A DNA stretch of 64,000 bases from Acanthosoma haemorrhoidale (lineage: Eukaryota > Arthropoda > Insecta > Hemiptera > Acanthosomatidae): positions 124,183,866 through 124,247,865 of the forward strand of contig OV884011.1 of NCBI GenBank assembly GCA_930367205.1. The letters run 5' to 3'. Shown piece by piece: positions 24,400 through 34,544 of the stretch. Made by a program: the position numbers and the translations under genes. Each line of letters begins with the position of its first letter. Within the stretch, counting starts at the first letter, position 1. Under the pieces are notes generated by a model. It ran no database searches and had not been told where the DNA came from. It saw nothing but the letters and a program-made list of their open reading frames with translations.

Positions 24400-24862
24400 A
24401 CTGCAGCCATCTCAAAAATAGTCTTTGCCTCCTCAGTCAAACTTGAGAAACTGCACAACTTTCTCCCTCCTTCTGTCCGAGTTGATCGAATTCCCTCCCC
24501 CATCTTCCCTCACTTAGACTATTTCTCCCTTGTGTACGATGGACTTGGTCAACGAATGTAAATATTTGCACTGGGTTGCCCATGGGATTCTGACCCCTTT
24601 CATTCGAAGTTGAAATGGCTTACTCCTGACCATACTGCTTTGATACCTTCTTCTACAAGCTCTTCCTCGCCTAAAACATTCATTACCTATTCCCCGTATT
24701 TAACACAAAATAATAAGTCAATTTTACGCTTAACTCGTTTCCAACAATCCATCCTTTTCCCTTACTTCGATAGAAGTACAATGCTACAAATTTCGTCACA
24801 ATCGCAATATCCTTTTAGAAATCCCTCCGCTCTTCGTTTTGCTATGCTCTTTCATTGAATTG
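24400..24862 (+). pseudogene. LINE C-terminal relic (CR1/L2/Jockey-type)
   Basis: The frame around 24,480-24,550 reads RIPSPIFPHLDYFSLVYDGL, which fits the 'P.LDY.S.VY..L' block of the thumb/C-terminal region of non-LTR retrotransposons. The following 300 bases, including an ORF at 24,610-24,858, probably continue the C-terminus but are frameshifted. It could belong to the same family as the relics at 28,790-29,260 and 56,090-56,335. It abuts a family A 3' end immediately downstream. Confidence 0.5.
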
Positions 24863-24867
24863 GTTTA

Positions 24868-25405
24868 AAAAAAGATAACTTTGTAATTTTCCATGCACTT
24901 CATAACGATCTTAATACACCCTAAATTCTTGAACTCGCCCCTTTCAAGTTCATGAAATTCCATCGACACCTATCCAACCACCCTAAACCCTAAACAGTCA
25001 TTACACTGCCCCACTATAATCCTATGACCCTATACTCCCCATCACTATAATCCTCCTCGGATACTAAAGTGGCGGTGGCCTCGTGACCTGCTATAAATAC
25101 GTGTCAGTGAGAGTCCCAGCAATGCCCAGTTTCTCCAAATATGTCCTGAGCGTCTGTGGCTCTCGCGCTCTTGGTCAGTCTCAGGCTCATATCCAGTGAC
25201 GCGGTTGACGGAGGAGCGTGCGAGACTTTCCATGACTCCACTTTGTCATTCGCATGCGAGGGAGGTGGTGACCATATGGATTTGGGAGATCTCTGGGCTG
25301 TTTGTAAATATTGTATGAGTGAGCGAGTGTAATTGTAAATGAGGTATGAATGTGATCTTATTGCCCAATAAGGCAAATTGTAATTTTATCACAATAAAGA
25401 AGTTT
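24868..25405 (+). mobile_element. Family A, copy A3 (C-terminus and 3' UTR only)
   Basis: Starts at CATGCACTTCATAACGATC (C-terminal codons, equivalent to HNDLNIPYILEL in A6) and continues through the 3' UTR to CAAATTGTAATTTTATCACA and a final AATAAAG. Strong 5' truncation, as usual for LINEs. Confidence 0.8.
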
Positions 25406-25409
25406 ATAA

Positions 25410-26400
25410 TTTTTCCTATCACACACAAACGATTAGTTGCATTAAGTGCTAACTGATTAGAGAGTTTTTATTTATATAACATTCTGATTGTATAATGTAG
25501 GTTACTATTGAGCAGTCCAACATACATTATTAGTGTATTTTTTTTGTTAACCTAGGGATAATGGCGTGGGTTTGTGTTGATAGTTATAACTCTTATTAAA
25601 TTTGTTTCTTTTATGTGGATGTGTATTTATTTTATTACATATATATGTTGTTATTTAGTTTTTTATATTACATTGTAAATTTCAGCAGGGAATGATGTAT
25701 ATTGTCTCAGTATTGTTTATAATTAATACAAGTTTGTTTTAAAGGGATATACTACATAAAAAATAGATATCATCAGTAGGGATAATACTATAATGCAAGA
25801 TGTGGCACTGAAATCTGTTATGAGAAATCAAACATTAACATTAAATATTTTGGACTTCTCGGAACTAAGCAGGTAGGTATTCGTCCAATTTACTTAAGCC
25901 ATGAATGAATTGTCCCAGCCGATGGGCAATAGAATGGGAGGATACATTTGCTGACAATGAGACGAAATGGCCCTTTTGTCTCAACAGCTTGCTAATTGGT
26001 TTAGAGAAACTAATAAGAAGACGGCAGCTGACGTGAAGCCTCACTTGTACAGGAATGCTCTGATTACAAGGTTATATAATGAAACCAGTTCTCTCGGGGC
26101 GGCGCCTACCCCATGAATGGACGGCTGATTCCAGGATTTAACTAACTGCAACGGGGCGTAACTTAATTACCGCCCCCAACTAACACCGAAGACAATACCC
26201 TGGGGTCGGGTGACGGATAGAGCTGCGGAGACGATGACGGCCGGGTACGAGTGGCAGCTTGAGGCGATGCTTGGGCCATTAGAGCCATCCGATTGGACAG
26301 GCCAGGTCACTTTTAAATACAAGAGCATGGTTGTGTAGCACAATGACTTATAGAGGTGGCAATATAAACATTTGGTTGCACTTAAAAACAGCCATGTATT
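25410..26400. other. Non-genic stretch with a mixed-composition island
   Basis: The 25,410-25,860 part is plain AT-rich DNA. From about 25,890 to 26,300 base composition becomes balanced. CCTTTTGTC, a TTATATAA box (about 26,071) and CpG-containing sequence appear there. This may be a regulatory element or an unrecognised repeat. No protein similarity is visible. Confidence 0.4.
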
Positions 26401-26403
26401 TTG

Positions 26404-26645
26404 GGTTGATATCCAGTGACGCGGCTGAAGTAGGGGCGTGGGGGACTCCCCAAGACTCCGCTTCCTCCTTCGCATGCGAGGGAGGCGACAACCATGTGGA
26501 CTTGGGGGGCCTCTGGGCTGTTTGTAAATATTGTATGAATGAGCGAGTGAATGATGAATTGTAAATATGGTATGAATGATGACACTTATCTCAATTACTC
26601 ATTGCCTAATAAAAGGCAGATTGTAATTTTATCTTAATAAATTGT
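26404..26645 (+). mobile_element. Family A, copy A4 (3' UTR only)
   Basis: About 240 bases matching the last part of the family A 3' UTR, from ATCCAGTGACGCGGCTGA to GGCAGATTGTAATTTTATCT and TTAATAAATTG. It contains no coding sequence of the element. Confidence 0.85.
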
Positions 26646-26649
26646 TGTT

Positions 26650-27370
26650 CTCTCTCAATATAATAAAAAATACCAAGAAAAGTGTGACACTTCAAGGAAT
26701 AATTTTTTAAAAATTAAATGATAATCTGCCATAATAGGGTCATATATTTTTATAATTTTTATAAATGGTTACGAAAAAAAAATGCCTTAACTAACGTTGT
26801 GCACACCGTAAAATGTTTTCATTCTTATTCACATAAATTTGCTTTACCTTTGTACAATTATATTGCAAATTTGCATCTCTTACCGGAAAAAATACTTCTA
26901 CATTATTACTAATTAATTAGAAAAATATAATTTTGAAAATTACTTGATTTGTAACAGTAGTAATTTTATATGTATTATTAATCAGGACTTTTCGAAACCT
27001 TTAATTTATTACTTTAATTAATATGAAAATAATTATATTTTAATCACAAGTGATTGGTTGTTAATGGACCCTTCATAATTTTTCATACGATCGCTTTTAT
27101 TTTTAGCATCAAATTAAACTTTTATTCAAAATATAACCTTTCTTTATATGAGACTGGGGTCCCAGGTGATTTACGAGTACACATTTGATGACAATGTCTT
27201 AACAATTTTAAGTTATACTTTACTAAAATATTTAATTATGCGGCCAAATAAAAAATTGCTGCCAGCATCGCAAATCAAAATTCGGAACCTCTCCCTCTAT
27301 TCGTGGGCTCTACCATCAGAGCTATCTCACCTCGGATGACAATTACTCATATGATCTCAATGGTAGCTTA
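26650..27370. other. Non-genic stretch
   Basis: AT-rich. One copy of the ATTATTAATCAGGAC motif (about 26,973) belongs to the short dispersed-motif set noted at 10,172. No gene is seen. Confidence 0.5.
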
Positions 27371-27374
27371 TTCA

Positions 27375-27515
27375 TACGGTGGTCTATGGTATTATAATTT
27401 TAAACGGTTCCAGGAAGGTAAAACATGTTTCTTGATACAGGGAAAGTCTTGGTTTCGAGTCCCGTTCTTACCAATACACTTTTGTTTAGTTATTAATTAT
27501 CAATAATCATAAGGG
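27375..27515 (+). repeat. Possible tRNA-derived SINE relic
   Basis: A good box B-like GGTTTCGAGTCCCG (about 27,452) follows a degraded tRNA-like 5' part. A TTATTAATTATCAATAATC tail comes after it. The head-then-AT-tail layout resembles 32,400-32,500 and 38,125-38,270. Confidence 0.35.
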
Positions 27516-27579
27516 TTCTGATTTAGTAGAAATCTCCCCCGCTAATTCCTAAGAAGTGCACCATTGAAATTAAAGATCT

Positions 27580-27790
27580 TATAATTCCATATTCGGTACG
27601 TCCCTGCATGGCGCTGCCATGTTAATCCGCCAAAGGGTCAATGGCTGGTGACAATTAATCCATTTATAGTCATCTAAAGATTAGATCGATTAGCTACAGA
27701 GGAAGGGTAGCGTAAATTATGCGAATATATCAACCGGTGTCCGCCCTAGAGCTGGCTCGTACGGTTTGTCACCTGAGTTAATTATAATGG
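27580..27790. promoter_or_regulatory. Candidate cis-regulatory island
   Basis: Balanced composition amid AT-rich DNA, with two TTAATCC (Bicoid/Otx-type) sites near 27,622 and 27,656, ACAAT (Sox-type) and GATCGATT. Only site resemblance supports this. Such sites are common by chance. Confidence 0.2.
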
Positions 27791-27871
27791 CACTTACAAG
27801 GGTTGACAAAGTGTAATAAAATGTTTATTATTAAAAACCATACTGGTAATAAAATCCTATAATTCTCTCTA

Positions 27872-28114
27872 GATATGTACTTGATTAGGTGGCTTATGGA
27901 ACGAGAGATTTTAGTATATTAGTGTATGTTAAGTCAGAGAGAACCTTATTGTACAATTTTTAATTAATGTTGAATGTTCCAAAACCAACATTTCCTAATA
28001 AACGTTTTTGCACAACAGAAAAGACTCAACTTCATGCTATTTTCTTATTTGAATCATCTCTAGACTTCTGCATACTATGTGTAACATCGATCATATACGA
28101 TCGAAGCTGAATAA
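27872..28114 (+). repeat. Inverted repeat pair, left copy
   Basis: About 243 bases that reappear in reverse complement at 32,606-32,851. Matching blocks include AGGTGGCTTATGGAACGAGA, TGAATGTTCCAAAACCA, AGAAAAGACTCAACTTCATG and CTAGACTTCTGCATACTATG. On this strand the repeat ends GAAGCTGAATAAA. Confidence 0.9.
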
Positions 28115-28129
28115 ATGAGTTCCATGTTT

Positions 28130-28780
28130 TATTTTTAAAACCAAGGCTATGACGACCATTTGCTTCTCCTTAATTGATGGTTCAGCGAGTTCTTCCATTC
28201 AATACCAATCAAAATTTTCCCCCCGTTCCCTATTAGCACTTGCAGGGTCATGGGTATGAAATATGCTTTTAAGCACAGGTTGGCATAGGCTTCCTAGGCA
28301 TAAGACATGAGAGCTGTGAAATTTGTATTGTCATTCATTTTAAAACCACATCATTACTCTCAGGGCATTCATTGAATACCACCCAAACATTAGGGTCTTG
28401 GTTTGATTACATAGAAATAGCATAGAATAGAATAGACTATCAGAATATTAGAAGACCAATTCCCCTATAAGTAAATATGATACAGATAACAAATGCATTA
28501 TACCATAAATAAAAATGTAAAGTAAACTAAAGAATAGACCTCTATAAGACCTAACAATTAATATAAACTATTTGTTAACAGTATTTACTAAATAAAGTCC
28601 TAGATAACATGAATATATTAAAAATACAATCAAAACATTAAATGAAAACCTTTAAACTAATACATAAAAGCTAAATACACAATAGCTAAAACCAAAGAAT
28701 GTGCAAACCGATTATCATCTGGATGTACATAGTAAGCAATAAAAATATAAATGCAAAGAATAAAAGTATGGAGATATAGT
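28130..28780. other. Non-genic stretch, probably partly LINE 3' UTR
   Basis: Minus-strand continuation of the relic at 28,790-29,260 would place its 3' UTR here. Short AGAATAG-type units at about 28,421-28,435 could be its terminal repeats. No independent gene is seen. Confidence 0.35.
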
Positions 28781-28789
28781 ATAATAAAT

Positions 28790-29260
28790 GAATTGTTCCC
28801 ACATTAACAAGTCTCTCTCAGAATGGTTAAGAGGTTTGGGAACAGGAGGGTTTTAAAGGTTTGAAAGGATGAAGCATGGTGATATTAGGAGGGAAAGAGT
28901 TCCAGAGAGCGAAGAAGGAACAATCCTATACTACAGGTTTGTTGATAGCAATTGTGAAGGTCTGAAAATCAGTATGTTGTGTTCCGGGGAGTAGACATAG
29001 GCTTTCAAATGTAGAATATTGTATATGTATAAGGTGGCTGAAGAGAATTGATGGTTTGGAAAAGGTATGAACGGAGGAAATATTGTGCACAGAAGGAGGG
29101 GAAGAGCTATCCTAAACTTGGCATAGAAGTGGGAGGCATGAGAGCGCCGTGGAGTCACAAGACAAATATAACGATACGGGAAGCAATTTAAGCAGTTATG
29201 TGAGATTAGCACGTTTTCATTTTGTCCATGTGGTGCGAGAAAACTTATGATCATTCAAAA
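28790..29260 (-). pseudogene. Family E LINE C-terminal relic
   Basis: On the minus strand, an ORF (29,254-28,931) carries LVTPRRSHASHFYAKFRIALP. The adjoining frame reads DCSFFALWNSFPPNITMLHP. The 'F..LWNS(L/F)P..I' block followed by a short basic tail is the standard C-terminus of CR1/L2/Jockey-type ORF2 proteins. RT motifs are absent and two frames are needed, so this is a degenerate 3' fragment. A plus-strand relic with ALWNSLPLNN at 56,090-56,335 looks like the same family. Confidence 0.55.
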
Positions 29261-29264
29261 TAAA

Positions 29265-31175
29265 GCAATGTACTTTACAGGAAAAGTTTTGTTTTTGTAT
29301 GATGAAATTATACGGCAATGTGATTTACAGTTGTTGCAAAGTAGAAGGACTGGAGAGCAGTATAAGTGACAGTCCTCCAACAACCATTTTATTAGCCATA
29401 AAGATTGATGGGTGGCCACCTAACTGGAACACGTTGACCATACAGCCTCTTGCCAGCCATAATGACTTGTTATGGACGTTTTATTCCCCTTAGCAATTGT
29501 CATTCAAGGCACCATAAAATTATACTACAGTGAAATATTCAAGAACATTGAGATAATTATATTAAATAAAATAGTATTTATTTGCTTGATTTGTATTTAG
29601 TTTATCAGATATTTATTATTTTTACTGATAAACTAAATTTTATGTAATTTATGTCTATGCCTTTAAGCCCCAAAAGGATCATCGAGTGATTTACTACTAA
29701 TGGCAATAAAAAAAATTATTCACTTTTTTTATTAACAAAAACTAGTTAAAATCTGCACACGTGACACGAAACGTAGCTGAGACCGTATCCAATAATGAAG
29801 CAAGTTTAGAGGAGATTGATATCGAAATATCACCTATTAAACCACATACACTACCTTTGACATTCTTTTCTGCTGTAGCAAAGAAGAAGTTTATGAGGCG
29901 GAATTTTTGAAAGATAGTCCTAACAATAAACATACAAATATATGTCAGATTATAGGAGCAAAGAACGGATAAGACGAAAGTGAAGGATAGAGGACAGAGT
30001 TGAGGACAAGAGGACCAGAGAGTACGAGTACACAGGGGTTCCTGGGAAGCTAAGCCCCAGCTGATGGAGGATTAGGAGGGCTTGGCAAAGCTTTCAAGTT
30101 CTGACGAGGAAGTCTTAGACGTGGGCAAGTGGGCTAGTGCGCTACTCAGACAGCTCTCTGTCTTTGGGATTCATATCGATATTGGAGTAAGACAATCTAT
30201 TACTGCTTCATCGATAGCTCGAGAAGAACAGGTTATTTTTACGCTGTGCAACTATATGTTTGTATTGTATCCATGGAACCTAGTAAAGCAAATCACAAGA
30301 CAAACAGAATGCCGTATTTAAATTCCTTATCATATAGGAAATATGCGAATGAGATTTCGTTTTTCATCAAAATTTTAGTTAAAGTGTCCTTTAGAACGTA
30401 TTAAAACTCATTCAAGCAACTTCATAATGAGCAACAATATTCAATATTACGTAAAGATAAACCATTAAAGAACATAAGTTATGGATACCAAAATCAAGTA
30501 GTTGATTGATGGATAAATTGCCTCACAACTTTTTTCTCTTTTTTAATTTTAATTTTTTTCACAAGTGTGAGAAGTTAAATCGTTTGTACTCGTAGGTAGA
30601 GTCCAAACAAACATAATAACATGAGAGAAGAAGAGAAACAAGAGGAGTAGCAGGACCTCAAAACTAGAGCGCCACCTGCTAAAATAGAATGCATATTTCG
30701 AGGTGACGACAAAGGTGTTCAAATACTTACATAATACACGAATATGTAATTTTGAAGTAGTTCCTTGAAGTAGCTTCCTGTAGTTATAGATTATTTATTG
30801 CGACTATAAAAATGATGTAATGATTATGTATAAGACAATAATAATAAGAATGATAAATTTACCATACTCGTATGTAAGAGGCTTTCAGAGGCTGGCAAAA
30901 GGGGTTTGACAGACGAGTTATAAACAACCCTGTTAAAAGGTTGAAACAGGTCAAGGCCAGAGGGTGGGAAGTACAGGATATGGCTATAACCACCGAACCA
31001 CGAACGAAGGAAGGTGTGACGTTTTACAAACTCGCTTGGTTAAGGAGGTGTCAAGAAACCCTCTTTTTTAAATGGGATCAAAGAAAACACCGCTTCCTTA
31101 GACAGTAGTAGGAGGAGTGTGTGCTTGAAGAGAACGGATAGAGTTGAGTTCTTTTTTTTAAAAGCTGCAGGGAAA
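29265..31175. other. Non-genic stretch
   Basis: AT-rich with a purine-rich, more mixed block at 29,950-30,240. The 79-codon ORF there (30,082-30,321) has an acidic start and no known domain. It could be an isolated exon, but no splice partner is evident. No gene is called. Confidence 0.4.
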
Positions 31176-31179
31176 CTTG

Positions 31180-31310
31180 TCAATCATAAAGTCATCGACC
31201 AGCTCTATCGACTCGTTCCAGCACCTAACAAACAAATTATTTGACATTATGACCCCCCCCCCCACTATTCCCACATCGATGGCAACAGACTGTCCGGGAA
31301 AATTCGGTAC
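31180..31310 (+). pseudogene. Degenerate family B C-terminus
   Basis: IDSFQHLTNKLFDIMTPPPT followed by MATD parallels VDSLQYLTNPVFNTITPAPF and the HRWQD of the B copy at 34,130-34,205, at the same spacing. A C-run (about 31,253-31,263) disturbs the frame. Only the last ~40 codons are recognisable. Confidence 0.45.
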
Positions 31311-31844
31311 AGATCATTTTAGTTTTGTAGAGTATCTTCGTGAAAGAAAAACATGCAGGCAATATTGGAACCCAACATCCAGATGGGAGCTTTACTGAAC
31401 TGGCTGATTTCACCTGCTGGTGTATAAGCGAGGTTCTCCCCGATATGTACTCTCTTTGGCCCAACTCGACATACACTGTAAGTAATGTGCCATGGTAAGC
31501 ACGAAAGGTCAACACCGGGCACATGTGATCCCGAATTTTACTGAACGAGAACAAGTTTGCGTATAACAGGCATTATATGCAAATATAAGATATTTTAAGT
31601 TAACGGTTTTGTCGAACTATACATTTTTTTTTTAAGAAGATCCCCCAAAATAAATAATTAGCAAGAAAATATATACTGGCCCTATTCATATTGGTAACAT
31701 GGTCAAGTGACCATAAGTCACATAAAACCATAAGTGTACTGTCGGGGGCGTCACTAGGGGAGTGCCTGATCACTCTAGCCCTGGTGACAAGTGCGGATTG
31801 ATGTAGTTTATAGCATGGACCATTGTTCCATGTCGGCATTTTAA

Positions 31845-31930
31845 TATCTGACTCCATTTATTGATAGGAATGTGTCCCGACAAGACACTATGTTCAAAAG
31901 AAAAAGGTAGAGAGGTAGCATAAAAGATAA
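31845..31930 (-). mobile_element. Possible family D scrap around the MESD start
   Basis: On the minus strand TTGAACATAGTG, then TCGGGACACA and finally ATGGAGTCAGAT line up with the sequence just upstream of and including the ATG of copies D2 and D3. The downstream ORF (31,857 towards 31,600) differs from D2 after 'MESD'. Short and divergent. Confidence 0.4.
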
Positions 31931-31934
31931 TACC

Positions 31935-32295
31935 GGTTCAGAGTTCAAACGGGGCACGGCAGTCTGGTAGGCTGAGGCGGCAGGTGGTAGACAGCGTGGC
32001 GACTCATAGGACAGCAGAGCGAGAGTGGGGGTGAAGAGTGAAATTTACTGATATAAATATGATAACCCCCTCCCTCGTGGAAGGCTGGGTCTGTCTGCCC
32101 GGAGTAAGTTTTACGATACACAGGTAGTCACTTCCTTTTAGTTTTATGACCGTTGGGGTACAAGGGTGTGTTTTATATGGCTTCCGGAAGGAATGAAGGT
32201 CTATTCTAATAGGGGTAAGTGTCCTTTGCCCTCGGGTTTATTGCCGCCTGTCGGTGCCCGAATGACTACCCGCCTCCTACCACGTGCCGCGACCC
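31935..32295. other. Unclassified GC-richer block
   Basis: GC-richer than its surroundings and adjacent (upstream on the minus strand) to the possible family D scrap, so it may be a diverged 5' region of the same or a related element. No direct alignment to D1-D3 can be made by eye. Confidence 0.25.
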
Positions 32296-32399
32296 TGATT
32301 TATTCCAAAGAAGCTTACAAGATTTACATTATATTATAATAAATTACTAACCCGAGTGTAGGGTGATTTACATATATTTATTGCTACGCTACATGTACA

Positions 32400-32500
32400 G
32401 ACTCAGCTCAGTAGGTTGATCTCCAACTAGAAATTGGCTGTGTCCCGGGTTAAAGTTCCGATCCTATTTCTTTGACTAATAATTGTTATTAATATCGGGG
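32400..32500 (+). repeat. Possible tRNA-derived SINE relic
   Basis: GCTCAGTAGGTTGATC (box A-like) is followed by CCCGGGTTAAAGTTCCGATC (box B-like). The copy at 38,125-38,270 has the same order: GCTCAGTTGATAT, then CCCGTGTTAGATTCCC, then a TTAATAATT tail. Not a functional tRNA. Confidence 0.4.
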
Positions 32501-32605
32501 TCTGTACCACTTTGAAAATTGATTTAATATCATATAACAGTATAAAATTGATATTTCGACCCAATAAAATTGATGAGCTTTTTTTTTTCTTAATTTAAGT
32601 TACTC

Positions 32606-32851
32606 CTTTATTCAGCTTCGATCGCATATGATCGATGTTACACATAGTATGCAGAAGTCTAGAGATGATTCAAAAAAGAAAATAGCATGAAGTTGAGTCT
32701 TTTCTGTAGTGCCAAAACGTTTATTAGGAAATGCTGGTTTTGGAACATTCAACATTAAGTAAAGATTGCACAATAAGGTTCTCTCTGACACAAAATACAC
32801 TAATATACTTAAATCTCTCGTTCCATAAGCCACCTGATCAAGTATATACCC
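32606..32851 (-). repeat. Inverted repeat pair, right copy, with poly-A
   Basis: Reverse complement of 27,872-28,114. On the minus strand this copy runs through GAAGCTGAATAAA into AAGAAAAAAAAA (the T-run at about 32,580-32,590). AATAAA followed about 20 bases later by an A-run suggests a reverse-transcribed 3' end. The 94-codon-scale ORF on this strand is not recognisable. Confidence 0.9.
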
Positions 32852-32859
32852 TATCAATA

Positions 32860-33785
32860 TATTAAATTAGTGTGTAATATAGAAAAAAAAGTAAATGTGG
32901 GTAAACCGATGTAGCTTCATTATCTCATGCCACGACTTTGCTCCTAACCAGATAAAAAAGTAACTCCCACATCTTGAAACCACATTACTCAAATGGTAAG
33001 ATATCTGGACCATCTTTTATTCGGTCGAGGACCCCGAGCTATGCATTTAAAGTGACTCTTTAGGGTCAATATTTTTCCCTTAACATGATCGGCTCTCACT
33101 CTCCCTTTTATTTCTTAATTTTAAAAGTGATCTTCATTTCGAAAAAAAAAATGTTGCCACAAATATAATAATAAAATTACTGATGTCACAAACGTATTGA
33201 AGTTAATTGCTTCGATAAAACAAGCATTTTTTTTTATATTAATCATCTTAGTTCTTATTCAAACCGATTACGCCAGAACATTCATATTCATCTCCTGAAG
33301 ATAGAAAGTAAGTTAAATAAAAGATGCATCTGGAATTTAGTCTATTCTATCTTACGGATGTCACATGCCACCATATACATTATTATGGCAATAGCATATT
33401 TATATAACTTCATAAAGAAAATTCCCATCTATTTTAAAATTATTAAGTTGAGACAGAATGTATTTTATTAGATTAAATTAACTTCATGTCATTTTTTTAT
33501 AGCCATATTTCAAATTAAAAAAATTCAATGAAAAAATGTTATTATTTATGTGGTGAGATGTCAGTTGTGATTTATATTTTAAAATAAATAAAGAATCTGT
33601 CTATATACAAAACTTTATGTGAGTTATACGTTCTAACCAGACCCCATATCACGAATGTCACATCCCTGTGCAATGGAGGAATCAGAGAAATCTCCGCTAC
33701 TCCTACTTCATCCTCGTCACTTGATACGAACCAATGGAAAGCCAGCAAATGTGGGAGAGCCACTGACGAGCTGTAAAGATCTGAG
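32860..33785. other. Non-genic stretch
   Basis: AT-rich. A very degraded tRNA-like segment (about 32,985-33,045, with CGGTCGAGGACCCC) is possible. No gene is seen. Confidence 0.45.
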
Positions 33786-33800
33786 AAATTGACAGGACTC

Positions 33801-34506
33801 CATTTTAGTAACCATTTTGCGAAGAAGTTGAAGCTAACACGCACGAAGTCTTACCGGCTTGCGCACTTATTAACTTCCCCCAATCTATCACTGCGTCTCA
33901 AGCTATTGATATACAAGAGCATACTAAGGCCTACTCTACTAGGTATGGTGCACCGCTATTTCGTTATCTGACGTATACGACAGCTAAGAAACTCCAACAA
34001 TTCCAAAACGGTATACTGATGAAAGTGGTCAGAGGTACTTCATTCGAGCAGCGAAGAAACAGTGAGCTGCATGAGATATTTGAGGTGCCTACGGCGGATG
34101 AATTCATCCAGCGTAGACATGTCAAATTTGTCGACTCATTACAATATTTAACAAACCCGGTGTTTAACACTATAACCCCCGCTCCGTTCCCCCATCGATG
34201 GCAGGACGCTGTCGCGGCTGGAACACTCTAGTCCTAGGTTCTAGGTAGAGATTTAGTTTGTTTTGTTTTTGTTCCTAGTGTTTAGTGTCGGTGACAAATA
34301 GAAGGTGAGCCTCATCACCTAGTCTGAATATGAGACTGAGTACTTCTAACCGCAACACAAATCTATTATATTATGCACTCCTCCAAATGCATGTAAATGC
34401 AGGAAGAGGAGAAAATTGTATCTCCATTATTGTATTATTTATTTTTTGTACATTACATATTTTTTGTTTAAGGTTTAAAAAAACAAAATTAAAAAAAAAA
34501 AAAAAA
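33801..34506 (+). mobile_element. Family B, 5'-truncated copy with tail and putative target-site duplication
   Basis: Carries the last ~140 codons of family B ORF2. FAKKLKLTRTKS and LKLLIYKSILRPTLL are split by a one-base shift at the GAP block; the main tail ORF is 34,019-34,231, ending FPHRWQDAVAAGTL and stop. A ~270-base 3' UTR follows, with an A-rich end at 34,490-34,506. GGACTC occurs directly before (33,795-33,800) and directly after (34,507-34,512) the element, a plausible short target-site duplication. This copy supplies the uninterrupted 3' UTR that proves the insertion at 18,548-20,950. Confidence 0.85.
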
Positions 34507-34544
34507 GGACTCACTTTACGTATGGTGAAACGAAACTGCTGCTA

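Noticed and set aside
26331..26564. Recurrent short ORF (GAWGTPQDSASSF) in several family A copies
   Set aside because: It lies in the 3' UTR after the ORF2 stop. It recurs because the copies are homologous, and it is broken in A1 and shifted in A6.
30082..30321. 79-codon ORF as an exon
   Set aside because: No domain and no convincing partner exon or splice pair nearby.
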